Assembly (NCBI GenBank): GCA_026393575.1
Contig: JAPKZX010000064.1
Coordinates: 1 to 54,704, forward strand
DNA: 54,704 nt
Reading direction: 5' to 3'
From: Actinomycetota bacterium
Lineage (GTDB): Bacteria; Actinomycetota; Acidimicrobiia; Acidimicrobiales; Ilumatobacteraceae
Shown: positions 18,599 through 27,822 of the stretch, piece after piece
Layout of the letters: each line of letters opens with the position of its first letter
Numbering within the stretch: the stretch's first letter is position 1
Translations under genes and position numbers: made by a program
Notes under the pieces: model-generated
What the model was told of the DNA's origin: nothing
What the model saw: only the letters and a program-made list of their open reading frames with translations
Database searches by the model: none

Positions 18599-21091
18599 AT
18601 GGCAATTGATCCAAAAAAATGGACAACTAAAACAACAGAAGCAATTGCTGCTGCTGGCGACCAAACGCGCGCCAACGGAAACCCTGAAGTAACTCCAGAC
18701 CATGTGTTGCGCGCACTTGTGAGTCAAACAGACACTATTGTTCCATCGTTGCTTCAGAAACTAGGCATTGCTCCTGGCATGCTTCGAAGCAAGGCCGACG
18801 ATGCCATCGCATCTCTTCCACGTGCAACTGGTGGTGCAGAACCTCGTATGAATCGTGAGCTCGGCACCGTATTAGAAGATGCAGACACCATCCGGCGCGA
18901 CCTGCATGATGATTATTTGTCTGTAGAGCATCTTGTTCTTGCAATGCATAAGCGTGTGGGCATCGGTACTGAAGAAATGCTTGTTGCGTTGAAAGAAGTA
19001 CGTGGTTCACATCGAGTTACCACTCCCGATCCGGAATCACAATTCGCAGCACTCGAAAAATATGGAGTCGACCTCACTGCACGCGCACGCGCCGGCAAAA
19101 TTGACCCTGTCATCGGTCGTGATGAAGAAATTCGTCGCGTTATTCAAGTGTTGTCGCGCCGCACAAAAAACAACCCAGTGCTAATTGGTGAGCCAGGTGT
19201 TGGCAAGACCGCGATCGTTGAAGGTTTGGCGCGCCGTATTGCAGATGGTGATGTTCCTGAAGGTTTGAAAGAAAAGCGTTTGGTGTCTCTCGACATCAGT
19301 GCAATGTTGGCTGGCGCAAAGTATCGCGGTGAATTCGAAGAGCGCTTTAAAGCAGTGCTGAAGGAAATCACAGATGCCGATGGTCAGGTCATCACATTCG
19401 TAGACGAGATGCACATGCTTGTGGGCGCTGGTGGTGCAGAAGGCGCGATGGACGCCGGCAACATGATTAAACCCATGTTGGCTCGTGGCGAATTGCGCAT
19501 GGTGGGTGCCACCACTCTTGATGAGTATCGCAAGTATGTAGAGAAAGACCCTGCATTAGAACGACGCTTCCAGCAGGTGTACGTGGGCGAACCAACAGTT
19601 GCCGACACCATTGCAATTTTGCGTGGCTTAAAAGAGCGGTACGAAGTGCATCATGGTGTGCGTATCCAAGACTCTGCTCTGGTGAGCGCAGCTGTGCTGT
19701 CTAATCGGTATCTCACGAATAGGTTCTTGCCAGACAAAGCGATTGACCTCATGGATGAGGCCGCTAGCAAATTACGCATTGAAATAGATTCTCTTCCCAC
19801 GGAGATCGACATTGTGCAACGTCGTATTCTGCAGTTAGAGATTGAACGTGTTGCATTAGAGAAAGAAACTGATGTTGCTTCTCGCGAACGTCTGAATGCG
19901 CTTGTAGAGGAACTCAATGGGCTTCAGGCTGAAGTCGACATTATGAAGAAGCATTGGGAGTCCGAAAGGGAAGCAATCTCTGCGATTCGCACCTTGAAAG
20001 AAGAACTTGAGAACTTGCGCTCTTCTGTTGAAAGAGAAACCGACCTTTCCGTGGCGGCTGAGATTCGCTACGGGCGCATTCCAGAAGTTGACCGCCGTAT
20101 TGATCAGGCCACACAGCACTTAGACAAGTTGCAGTCCACACAGCGCATGCTGAAAGAAGAAGTAGACGCAGAAGATATTGCGGAAGTTGTTTCTAAGTGG
20201 ACTGGTGTGCCTGTGAGCAAATTGCTTGAGGGCGAAATGCACAAATTGGTCAACCTTGAAGCACACCTGCATCAGAGAGTCATTGGTCAAGACGAAGCTG
20301 TAGTTGCTGTTTCTAACGCAATTCGTCGCAGTCGCGCCGGGTTGTCTGACCCCAACAAACCGATTGGTTCTTTCATGTTCCTCGGTCCCACCGGAGTTGG
20401 AAAGACAGAACTTGCACGCGCACTTGCTGAGTATTTGTTTGATGATGAAAAAGCAATGGTGCGCATCGACATGGCCGAGTACATGGAGAAGCATTCTGTG
20501 AGTCGCCTTATTGGTGCGCCACCGGGTTATGTGGGTTACGACCAAGGTGGACAACTCACAGAGCTAGTGCGTCGTCGTCCGTACTGTGTTGTTTTGCTCG
20601 ATGAGATTGAAAAAGGTCATCCCGATGTGTTCAACGTGCTGTTGCAACTTCTCGACGACGGCCGTCTCACAGACGGCCAAGGCCGCACGGTCGATTTCAC
20701 CAATGTGGTTCTCATCATGACAAGCAACTTGCCCGGTGATCCCATCGAATATTTTCGTCCAGAATTCGTGAACCGCATTGATGAGATTGTTCGCTTCCGT
20801 TCTCTAACAGAAGAAGATCTTGGCCAGATTGTGGAGATTCAACTTGAGCATCTTGTGCAGCGCATGGCTGATCGTCGCATCACACTTCAAGTCACACCTG
20901 CTGCTCGCACATGGTTGGCAACGCGTGGCTTCGACGCAAGCTTTGGCGCACGTCCATTGAAGCGACTCATCCAGCGAGAGATTGCCGATAAGTCTGCAGT
21001 TCTCATTTTGGAAGGTTCAGTGGCTGACGATGGGGCTATCAAGGTGGACGAACTGAACGGCGAATTGGTCGTTATGAGTGTGGCACTCTGA
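18599..21091 (+). CDS. clpB: ATP-dependent disaggregase ClpB
   Basis: The product is 830 residues. It is a double-ring AAA+ disaggregase that cooperates with DnaK. An N-terminal Clp_N domain precedes D1 (Walker [14 protein letters not shown]), a coiled-coil M domain at about residues 400-525 and D2 (Walker [15 protein letters not shown]). The pore loop KYRGEFEER and the second-ring GYVGYDQGG are present. Between TSNL and [13 protein letters not shown] in D2 only a short PGDPIEY linker remains, clearly shorter than in E. coli ClpB and somewhat shorter than in mycobacterial ClpB. It is the last gene of the heat-shock operon. Confidence 0.95.
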   Translation: MAIDPKKWTTKTTEAIAAAGDQTRANGNPEVTPDHVLRALVSQTDTIVPSLLQKLGIAPGMLRSKADDAIASLPRATGGAEPRMNRELGTVLEDADTIRRDLHDDYLSVEHLVLAMHKRVGIGTEEMLVALKEVRGSHRVTTPDPESQFAALEKYGVDLTARARAGKIDPVIGRDEEIRRVIQVLSRRTKNNPVLIGEPGVGKTAIVEGLARRIADGDVPEGLKEKRLVSLDISAMLAGAKYRGEFEERFKAVLKEITDADGQVITFVDEMHMLVGAGGAEGAMDAGNMIKPMLARGELRMVGATTLDEYRKYVEKDPALERRFQQVYVGEPTVADTIAILRGLKERYEVHHGVRIQDSALVSAAVLSNRYLTNRFLPDKAIDLMDEAASKLRIEIDSLPTEIDIVQRRILQLEIERVALEKETDVASRERLNALVEELNGLQAEVDIMKKHWESEREAISAIRTLKEELENLRSSVERETDLSVAAEIRYGRIPEVDRRIDQATQHLDKLQSTQRMLKEEVDAEDIAEVVSKWTGVPVSKLLEGEMHKLVNLEAHLHQRVIGQDEAVVAVSNAIRRSRAGLSDPNKPIGSFMFLGPTGVGKTELARALAEYLFDDEKAMVRIDMAEYMEKHSVSRLIGAPPGYVGYDQGGQLTELVRRRPYCVVLLDEIEKGHPDVFNVLLQLLDDGRLTDGQGRTVDFTNVVLIMTSNLPGDPIEYFRPEFVNRIDEIVRFRSLTEEDLGQIVEIQLEHLVQRMADRRITLQVTPAARTWLATRGFDASFGARPLKRLIQREIADKSAVLILEGSVADDGAIKVDELNGELVVMSVAL

Positions 21092-21104
21092 ATGGTCTGT
21101 GTTA

Positions 21105-21133
21105 TTCACAGAGGCTAAAAAGGCATTTATAGT
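21105..21133 (+). promoter_or_regulatory. Full promoter of the dehalogenase-like gene
   Basis: A -35 TTCACA (21105-21110), a 17-base spacer and a -10 TATAGT (21128-21133) are followed by six bases and the ATG at 21140. It is the best-formed leaderless promoter in the window. Confidence 0.7.
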
Positions 21134-21139
21134 GAGGGC

Positions 21140-22225
21140 ATGAGCCTGCCTGAACGTCGTGATGTCCCATCTATTGGTGAAGTACTTCGCACTCCACCTA
21201 GTTGTTTCGAAAACGTGCAGGGATATGACTGGCCACACCACGAAGTAACGGTGGGGCCGGGATTGCAGATGGCGTATGTAGATGCTGGCAATCCAAATGC
21301 AAAAGAAACAGTATTGCTACTGCATGGAGAACCAATGTGGGGATTTCTGTATCGCAAAATGGTGACTCCATTTGTTGATGCGGGTTATCGCGTCATTGTT
21401 CCTGACCTCATTGGGTTTGGTCGCTCAGACAAACCAACCGATGAACTTGCGTATTCGTATAGCAACCACGTTGCGTGGGTACGTGAATTGGTTGAAAAAC
21501 TTAGTCTCACCAACATCACATTCTTTGGTCAAGATTGGGGCGGCTTGATTGGCGGCAGAGTCATTGCAGAAATTCCAGATCGTTTTGCGCGCGTCGTGTT
21601 TTCAAACACCGGACTTCCACGCTCTGGTCCAGGCGTACCCTTCGCAACTGCGCAACAACCACTTGATCCGCAGATGGTGAAAGACGCAATGGGAATCGAC
21701 TGGCGAGACACCGTCGACCCGGAGAACAGGATCATTGCAGACAAGGTGCACGCAATTGTTGAAGCAGGGCCATTCTTCTATTTCTTGGCGTGGCGTTTAT
21801 ATGCGCAAGAAGTAAGCGAAATGGTTCCTTCAAAAATCGTGCCGGGTTGGTGTCTTACAGAATTAACACCAGATGCACTTGCTGCATACGACGCGCCGTA
21901 CCCTTCGCATGAATACTCAGCGGGTGCGCGCAGATTCCCAATGTTGGTTCCCATTTCTGTAGATGACAAAGAACGTCTCAAAGGTGATGCCGCATGGGAA
22001 GTCTTCAACACATTCTCAAAACCAGTTCTCACCATCTGGGGAGACCATTGCCCTCACACATATTTAGAAATGGGTAAGCAATATCGCGAAGGAATTCCAG
22101 GAACGCAATTACCAGGAATTGAACACAAGGTGTATCGGGCTAGTCACTTCATTCAAGAAGATCTCGGCCCAGAAATTGCGGCCGACATGCTCCAATTCAT
22201 TGAGACTTTTCCACTTACAAAATAA
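21140..22225 (+). CDS. Haloalkane dehalogenase-like alpha/beta hydrolase
   Basis: The product is 361 residues. The N-terminal half matches subfamily I haloalkane dehalogenases: LLLHGEPMWGFLYRKM at about 60-74 (oxyanion and halide region) and FFGQDWGGLIGGRV with nucleophile Asp132 and halide-stabilising Trp133. A late SHFIQED supplies the likely catalytic His. These enzymes hydrolyse carbon-halogen bonds to alcohols. The protein is longer than the usual roughly 300 residues, mainly in the cap and C-terminal part, so the substrate could differ, and epoxide hydrolase-like activity cannot be excluded. It is monocistronic, and its end faces hisD 15 bases later. Confidence 0.75.
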   Translation: MSLPERRDVPSIGEVLRTPPSCFENVQGYDWPHHEVTVGPGLQMAYVDAGNPNAKETVLLLHGEPMWGFLYRKMVTPFVDAGYRVIVPDLIGFGRSDKPTDELAYSYSNHVAWVRELVEKLSLTNITFFGQDWGGLIGGRVIAEIPDRFARVVFSNTGLPRSGPGVPFATAQQPLDPQMVKDAMGIDWRDTVDPENRIIADKVHAIVEAGPFFYFLAWRLYAQEVSEMVPSKIVPGWCLTELTPDALAAYDAPYPSHEYSAGARRFPMLVPISVDDKERLKGDAAWEVFNTFSKPVLTIWGDHCPHTYLEMGKQYREGIPGTQLPGIEHKVYRASHFIQEDLGPEIAADMLQFIETFPLTK

Positions 22226-22240
22226 GTAAGAAGAAATTAG

Positions 22241-23569
22241 TTACTCAGGAAAGCGACGACGGATTGCATTGCCATGGGCTGGGAAGCCTTCATGGTCCGA
22301 CAACGCAATCACCGTTGGCGCCATGCGACGCAGTGCAGTTTCATTTGCCTTAGCGATTGCTGTGTGCTTGAGAAATGCATTCACTGTGATGCCAGATGAA
22401 ACATGAGCGAATCCGCTTGTAGGTAATGACGCCGGAACACCGATAACAAAGTTGCCTGCGCTGAACGGCGTGTGTTGCCCAATCAAAATTTCGCCTGCAT
22501 TGATTATTCCGTCGACAACCATCTCTTCGTGTTGTGCAGAAACTGCTACTTGGCAGTGTTCAGGTGCGTACACGTTGGCTACTTCAATAGCTTCAGTCAA
22601 TGAGGTGACGAGAATGGCACCGCCGTTGTCACCAAGCGATGCTCGACATGCTTCTGCACGGTTCGCTGGTAAATCGCCGATTTGAATCTGTAGTTCATTC
22701 TCGACCGCATCAATGATGTCTCGCGATGTGCAGACCAAAACAACAGATGAGTCTGTGCCGTGTTCTGCTTCTATGAGAAGGTCGGAGGCAAGTCTGCCGA
22801 CGTGTGCAGTGTCGTCTGCGACAACAAGACTTTCAGTGGGGCCGAGCAGCATCATCGTTGCAAGTCCGTGACGTTGCATTTCCACTTGTGCCAATGTGAC
22901 AGCAGGACTGCCAGGGCCAACAACTTTGCGAACTTTTGGAATTGATTCGGTGCCAAAACCAAGTGCAGCGATTCCGGCTGGGCCATTAATGCGAAAGACC
23001 TGTGTGATGCCGAGTAGTCGACAGATGACAAGAACTGCCGGATCAACTTCTCCGTTGCCGCCAGGGATGGGTGGTACAACCAAAACAATGTTGGGAACTC
23101 TGGCGACTACTGCGGGAACTCCCAACTGATACGCGACAGATGGATAACTCGCTTTGCCACTTGGCACGAACAGTCCCACGCTTGAGATGGGCGACACCTT
23201 TTCTCCGGCGATCAGACCATTTTCAATTTCCATCTGCCAATCGCCTGAACGTTCCAGCAGTTGGTCATTGAAGGCTCGAAGGTGCGAGATGGCATCGATA
23301 ATGGCGTTCTCGAGTGCCGGGTCGATAGATGCAGCTGCAATTTCGTCTGCCGAGACGCGCAATTGAGATGGGGAAATAGTGATGCCATCGAACTTCTGTA
23401 GGGCGTCACAGACGGCTTGGTCGCCACGCACGCGCACATCTTCGATGAGAGAGCCTATGGATTCACGTAAATCGGAGTTGAAGATCTCAGCGAGGCCGCG
23501 CTGGCACAGAGCATCTCGTTCAGTTGCGGTCATCTGGGACCAAGTTTGACGACGAAGGATGGGGCTCAC
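22241..23569 (-). CDS. hisD: Histidinol dehydrogenase
   Basis: The 442-residue zinc-dependent enzyme oxidises L-histidinol to L-histidine in two NAD-dependent steps. Family blocks seen include GLFVPSGKASYPS, PAGIAALGFGTESIPKV, DLLIEAEHGTDSSVVLV and YAPEHCQVAV. Length is typical. The start is a GTG at 23569, supported by TAGGTT seven bases upstream on the minus strand. No other his genes lie in the window, so it is isolated from the rest of the pathway here. It diverges from purA. Confidence 0.95.
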   Translation of the reverse strand: MSPILRRQTWSQMTATERDALCQRGLAEIFNSDLRESIGSLIEDVRVRGDQAVCDALQKFDGITISPSQLRVSADEIAAASIDPALENAIIDAISHLRAFNDQLLERSGDWQMEIENGLIAGEKVSPISSVGLFVPSGKASYPSVAYQLGVPAVVARVPNIVLVVPPIPGGNGEVDPAVLVICRLLGITQVFRINGPAGIAALGFGTESIPKVRKVVGPGSPAVTLAQVEMQRHGLATMMLLGPTESLVVADDTAHVGRLASDLLIEAEHGTDSSVVLVCTSRDIIDAVENELQIQIGDLPANRAEACRASLGDNGGAILVTSLTEAIEVANVYAPEHCQVAVSAQHEEMVVDGIINAGEILIGQHTPFSAGNFVIGVPASLPTSGFAHVSSGITVNAFLKHTAIAKANETALRRMAPTVIALSDHEGFPAHGNAIRRRFPE

Positions 23570-23576
23570 ACAGAAA

Positions 23577-23582
23577 AACCTA
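23577..23582 (-). promoter_or_regulatory. -10 box of leaderless hisD
   Basis: On the minus strand TAGGTT is followed by seven bases and the GTG at 23569. Confidence 0.5.
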
Positions 23583-23662
23583 CCTGTTGAGACCTATTGA
23601 TATGGGCTGAGTTTCGTTTTGACCGAGTAGAGTTAGTTCACGTTCCGAAGGAGGAGCGTTGC

Positions 23663-24931
23663 ATGGCCATCACCGTTGTTGTAGGTACCCAGTGGGGCGA
23701 TGAAGGCAAGGCCAAAGTCATTGACCTCCTCGCCGCTTCTCACCAGATTGTCGCCCGTTATCAAGGTGGCCATAATGCTGGTCACACCGTTGTTATTGGT
23801 GATCAGAAATACGCCTTGCAACTCACCCCTAGTGGTGTTTTTTATGACACGGTGACCCCAGTGATTGGCAATGGTGTTGTCGTTGACCTGCCCACATTGT
23901 TCAAAGAAATCGATTCACTCGAATCACGAGGCATCTCAACAAAGCGTCTCAAAGTGAGCAGCCTTGCGCATCTGATTTTCCCATGGCACCAGGCAATTGA
24001 TGCTGCACTTGAAGCTGGTCGCGGCGATTCAAAGATTGGCACAACGCTCAAAGGCATTGGACCGGCATACGTAGACAAAGTGAAGCGTTCAGGAATTCGT
24101 GTTGGTGAAGTCTTAAACGCACAAACATTTGAAGCAAAGGTTCGTGAACGTGCGATTGCAGCACGTCGAGAAGTAAGCGACATCGGTGGCGACACATTCG
24201 ATGTTGAACAAGTGGTGAGCGATTTTGTTGCGTATGCGGCGCGCTTGGCTCCATATGTTGCAGACACAGTGAACTTGTTGCACGATGCGCGTGAGCGTGG
24301 AGAGAACATTTTGCTTGAAGGCGCGCAAGCAACATTCCTCGATGTCGATCATGGAACATATCCATTTGTTACTTCTTCAAACCCCACGTCAGGTGGAGCA
24401 GTGGTAGGTAGTGGTCTTGGGCCGCGTCACATTGATCGCGTTGTAGGAATTGCAAAGGCATATACAACACGCGTTGGTATGGGGCCGTTCCCATCAGAAC
24501 TCACTGATGCCTTAGGTGAAGCGTTGGTTGAAATTGGTCGCGAGTTTGGCACTGTCACTGGGCGCCGTCGTCGTTGTGGTTGGCTCGACACTGTTATGTT
24601 GCGCCACGCAATGAGGTTGAATTCATTGACAGAATTTGCAATGACCAAGCTCGATGTGTTGGATACTTTCGATGAAGTCAAAGTATGTGTCGGGTATCGC
24701 ATCAACGGCGAAGTTGTGAAGAACTATCCAGACACTGTGGAACGTTTGGCACAAGTCGAACCTGTGTATGAAACATTGCCAGGTTGGAAGTGCAGCACTG
24801 AAGGCATCACATCATTTGATGCACTACCTGCAAGCGCACAAGCACTGGTTGCAATTGTGGAACGTGAAACTGGCATCCCCGTCACAATGGTGGGCACTGG
24901 GCCTTCGCGAGATGCAATGGTGGTGCGTTAA
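23663..24931 (+). CDS. purA: Adenylosuccinate synthetase
   Basis: The 422-residue enzyme makes adenylosuccinate from IMP, aspartate and GTP, the first committed step to AMP. The N-terminal GTQWGDEGKAKVIDLLA is the GTP/IMP loop, and GGHNAGHTVV, KGIGPAYVDKVKRSGIRV and VGMGPFPSEL are also present. One oddity: the loop reads GDEGKAK where the family almost always has GDEGKGK. The ATG at 23663 follows a strong Shine-Dalgarno (AAGGAGGAG, 23648-23656). The last base of its TAA stop is the first base of purB's ATG. Confidence 0.96.
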   Translation: MAITVVVGTQWGDEGKAKVIDLLAASHQIVARYQGGHNAGHTVVIGDQKYALQLTPSGVFYDTVTPVIGNGVVVDLPTLFKEIDSLESRGISTKRLKVSSLAHLIFPWHQAIDAALEAGRGDSKIGTTLKGIGPAYVDKVKRSGIRVGEVLNAQTFEAKVRERAIAARREVSDIGGDTFDVEQVVSDFVAYAARLAPYVADTVNLLHDARERGENILLEGAQATFLDVDHGTYPFVTSSNPTSGGAVVGSGLGPRHIDRVVGIAKAYTTRVGMGPFPSELTDALGEALVEIGREFGTVTGRRRRCGWLDTVMLRHAMRLNSLTEFAMTKLDVLDTFDEVKVCVGYRINGEVVKNYPDTVERLAQVEPVYETLPGWKCSTEGITSFDALPASAQALVAIVERETGIPVTMVGTGPSRDAMVVR

Positions 24932-26232
24932 TGATCAAGCGGTATTCCACACCTGAGACGGATGCGCTCTTTTCTGAAGAAGCAAAAATGGCACGGTGGC
25001 TCGAGATCGAGTTGTCCGTCACTGATGCGTTGGCATCGAGTGGTGTTGTTCCTAAAAGTGTGGCCGAGGAATGCCGTCGTAATGCTCCAGTGATTGATGC
25101 GACTTTTGTGGCAGAAGTGGAAGCGCGTGAAGCAATCACAAATCATGACGTTGCTGCGTTCGTCGATGTTCTGCAACAACGAATTGGTGCACCAGCCGGT
25201 TCATGGATTCACTACGGGCTCACCAGCACGGACGTTGTAGATACGGGCCTCTGTTGGGCCTTGCGCGATGGTGCAACGCTTATTCACGACGCACTCAACG
25301 AACTTATTGATGTTGTCACCAACATGGCCGTACTGCATCGCAATACGGCAATGATTGGCCGCACACATGGCGTGCATGCTGAGCCCACAACATTTGGCGC
25401 AAAGGTTGCTTTGTGGGGCGCGCAGTTGCAACGCGATCGCGAACGAATTCTTGCGGCCAGAACAGGCATCGCTGTGTGCAAATTGTCCGGCGCGGTGGGT
25501 ACGTATTCAAACATTGAACCTGAAGTGGAAGCGCAAGTGGGTCAGCGCCTGTCGCTTGTCCCTGTTCCTGCCACGCAAGTTGTTGCCCGAGATCGCCATG
25601 CTGAGTATTTGTATGCATGCGCATCAGTGGGAACCACGCTTGAGTCCGTCGCCGTGGAACTTCGCCACCTTCAACGCACCGAGGTGAATGAGGTACGCGA
25701 AGGGTTTGCCAAGGGCCAAAAAGGTTCAAGCGCGATGCCACATAAGCGCAACCCCATTTCAGCTGAGACCATCACGGGGCTATCGCGCGTCTTGCGCGCA
25801 AATGCACAAGTAGGTCTGCAAGACGTCGCACTCTGGCACGAGCGCGATATTTCTCATTCATCTGCTGAACGAATTGTTCTTCCAGACTCCACTTCGCTTG
25901 CGCTGTACATGACGCGTCGAATGGTTCGCTTGCTAGAGAATCTTGAAGTTGATGCAGAACAGATGACAAAAAATCTGAACGCGTTGCACGGTGTTGTGTT
26001 TTCACAGTCCGTGCTGTTGGCACTTGTTGAACACGGTATGACTCGTGATGATGCGTATCGGATTGTGCAAGCCGCCGCTGCTACTGCAATACAAACGCAA
26101 ACATCGTTTCAACAAGTTCTTGCTGCTGATGCACAAGTGAAACTCACACAAGCACAACTTGCTGAAGCATTTGATTTGAGCCGCGTGTTACGACACGCAG
26201 GCCGCGCGATAGATGCGTTACTCGCCAATTAG
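24931..26232 (+). CDS. purB: Adenylosuccinate lyase
   Basis: The 433-residue enzyme of the fumarase/aspartase superfamily cleaves adenylosuccinate to AMP and also acts on SAICAR in purine synthesis. The signature loop GSSAMPHKRNPI is present, together with SSTDVVDTGL-like and GRTHGVHAEPTTFG helices carrying the active-site His. It is translationally coupled to purA (TAATG). Its stop overlaps the stop of the convergent basic protein gene (shared TTAG). Confidence 0.96.
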   Translation: MIKRYSTPETDALFSEEAKMARWLEIELSVTDALASSGVVPKSVAEECRRNAPVIDATFVAEVEAREAITNHDVAAFVDVLQQRIGAPAGSWIHYGLTSTDVVDTGLCWALRDGATLIHDALNELIDVVTNMAVLHRNTAMIGRTHGVHAEPTTFGAKVALWGAQLQRDRERILAARTGIAVCKLSGAVGTYSNIEPEVEAQVGQRLSLVPVPATQVVARDRHAEYLYACASVGTTLESVAVELRHLQRTEVNEVREGFAKGQKGSSAMPHKRNPISAETITGLSRVLRANAQVGLQDVALWHERDISHSSAERIVLPDSTSLALYMTRRMVRLLENLEVDAEQMTKNLNALHGVVFSQSVLLALVEHGMTRDDAYRIVQAAAATAIQTQTSFQQVLAADAQVKLTQAQLAEAFDLSRVLRHAGRAIDALLAN

Positions 26233-26663
26233 TGAGTAATTCCTGCTTTTTTCAGCACTGCTGCAGTAACGCCAAATTCGCGCCATGCATCAAATGTGAT
26301 TTCGTTACGTTCGCTAAATGATGCAGCTACCTTGATGAATTTTGCTTCAGCCGTTGCAACTTCACTTTTTGACTTCATGGAAGCAAGCTCGGTACGCAAG
26401 TCGAGACGTTCTTGAATCAAACGCACTTTCGTCACTGGATCTGTTGTCTTTAGTTCTGCTGCAATAACAGCGAGACGTTGTGTAATCGATTCAGCAGTAC
26501 GGCGGCGGCCGCGACGTGGTTTTGTTGCTTCAACTATTTCGAGATACTCACGAATGACACGACCTTCTACACGGCCGTTAGCCAATGCATCTTTGTGTGT
26601 CTTAGACATGCGCGGTGTGGCGGCTCTTGCTTTTTTCTTCGGAGTATTTTTCGTAGTTGGCAT
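26229..26663 (-). CDS. Basic hypothetical protein, possible nucleoid-associated
   Basis: I do not recognise a named family. The 144-residue product has a Lys/Arg/Pro/Thr-rich tail (MPTTKNTPKKKARAATPRM), a helical segment with a second basic patch (KPRRGRRRT, about 48-56), a likely coiled coil of alternating charged residues (about 60-105), and a conserved-looking C-terminal end ERNEITFDAWREFGVTAAVLKKAGI. The composition and basic tails suggest DNA or RNA binding, but this is inference. Similar unnamed proteins are, to my recollection, common in actinomycetes. It converges on purB with a four-base overlap and diverges from pyrE. Confidence 0.75.
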   Translation of the reverse strand: MPTTKNTPKKKARAATPRMSKTHKDALANGRVEGRVIREYLEIVEATKPRRGRRRTAESITQRLAVIAAELKTTDPVTKVRLIQERLDLRTELASMKSKSEVATAEAKFIKVAASFSERNEITFDAWREFGVTAAVLKKAGITH

Positions 26664-26775
26664 AGGGGGTGAATCTCAGGGTAATGGCACAAATGATGCC
26701 GATTACAATTGGGAGTTGTGTCATAAAACTATATTTAGTAGAGAAGACAGAGGTACTTGCAGTGTGCAAGAGAAG

Positions 26776-26781
26776 TAGGGT
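26776..26781 (+). promoter_or_regulatory. -10 box of pyrE
   Basis: TAGGGT is followed by eight bases and the ATG at 26790. Confidence 0.45.
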
Positions 26782-26789
26782 CAATTTCA

Positions 26790-27383
26790 ATGTCGCAAAA
26801 GTTTGAACACACACCAGATGGATTGCCGGCGTTGTCACCTGTGTTGGCAACTTTGCGTGACCATGTATTTCAGTATTCGTTGAAAACAGGCGACTTCACC
26901 TTGAAGTCGGGGCGCAAGAGCGAATGGTTTCTTGATACAAAACAAACAATGTGTCGGCCTGAGGGTGTGTTGGCAGTTGCAGAAGCCGCTTTAGAACTTT
27001 TCCCTACTGACGCTCAAGCAATTGGTGGTCTGACTATGGGCGCAGACCCTGTTGCATATGGCATTGCTGCAGTGGCTGCTACCAAAGGAATGTCTCTTCG
27101 TAGTTTCAGCGTGCGCAAAGAAGAAAAAGACCATGGCATGAAGGGTCGGATTGCAGGCGCCTTGCAAGTGGGCGATCGTGTCATCATCACCGAAGACACG
27201 GTGACTCGTGGCACCAGTATTTTCGAGGCCGTCGAAGCAGTGCGAGAGTTTGGTGCTATTCCAGTCTTCATTACCGTGATTGTTGACCGAGGTGGCACGT
27301 GTGCGGCAATGGCCGAAGAGGCAGGCATTCCTTACGTACCTCTTCTTACAGCTCCAGATCTTGGGTACGCCTTCGGCTCATAG
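26790..27383 (+). CDS. pyrE: Orotate phosphoribosyltransferase
   Basis: The 197-residue protein is a type I phosphoribosyltransferase that forms OMP from orotate and PRPP. The PRPP loop is seen as RVIITEDTVTRGTS, preceded by the flexible-loop residues VRKEEKDHGMKGRIAG typical of OPRTase, and FTLKSGRKSEWFLD near the N-terminus. The ATG at 26790 is preferred to an earlier frame start at 26757, because TAGGGT lies eight bases before it and the N-terminus then fits the family. No other pyr genes of the UMP pathway are in this window. Confidence 0.92.
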   Translation: MSQKFEHTPDGLPALSPVLATLRDHVFQYSLKTGDFTLKSGRKSEWFLDTKQTMCRPEGVLAVAEAALELFPTDAQAIGGLTMGADPVAYGIAAVAATKGMSLRSFSVRKEEKDHGMKGRIAGALQVGDRVIITEDTVTRGTSIFEAVEAVREFGAIPVFITVIVDRGGTCAAMAEEAGIPYVPLLTAPDLGYAFGS

Positions 27384-27420
27384 AAGTTCTGTTTTTGTCT
27401 CCGTGTGAAACAATGGAGTT

Positions 27421-27822
27421 ATGAAGACGTTTTTAAGAGTGGTAACACCGTTCGTATTAGTGGTGTCGCTTGGCGCTTGTTCCAGCAGTGATTCGGCTAC
27501 AGACACCACAATGCCAAACGCGGCGTCACCGACAAACCCAAGTGACTCAAAGATGGCCGCCCCGACAGAGATTTCAGTCATCGTTGGAACCGACTCTTCT
27601 CCAGACCGCATTGAAGAAGTAACACTTGGTGCAAATGTGCAAGTGACATTGTCTAACCCAAATGCTGATGATGAATTTCACCTGCACGGATACGACCTCT
27701 CGCCTGGTGAGACCAAAATGGGTGAAGTCAGCATTATTTCTTTTACGGCAGACAAGGCCGGCGATTTTGAAATTGAAAGTCATGTCACCGAAGACGTTCT
27801 TGTCATTATTCGCGTCAAGTGA
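27421..27822 (+). CDS. Lipoprotein with cupredoxin-like domain
   Basis: The product is 133 residues. A signal peptide with lipobox LGAC (Cys20) is followed by a Ser/Thr/Pro-rich linker and a beta-rich domain (about 55-133: VTLGANVQVTLSNPNADDEFHLHGYDL and ISFTADKAGDFEIESH). The pattern matches EfeO-type or plastocyanin-like cupredoxin domains. His residues in FHLHGYD and IESH could bind metal, but the type 1 copper Cys is absent. Likely an extracytoplasmic lipid-anchored protein of unknown role. AACAAT six bases before the ATG may be a weak leaderless box. Its stop overlaps the tesB GTG. Confidence 0.7.
   Translation: MKTFLRVVTPFVLVVSLGACSSSDSATDTTMPNAASPTNPSDSKMAAPTEISVIVGTDSSPDRIEEVTLGANVQVTLSNPNADDEFHLHGYDLSPGETKMGEVSIISFTADKAGDFEIESHVTEDVLVIIRVK

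Noticed and set aside
23597-23662. N-terminal extension of PurA
   Set aside because: The ATG at 23663 follows a strong Shine-Dalgarno, and the protein then begins directly at the conserved GTP-binding segment.
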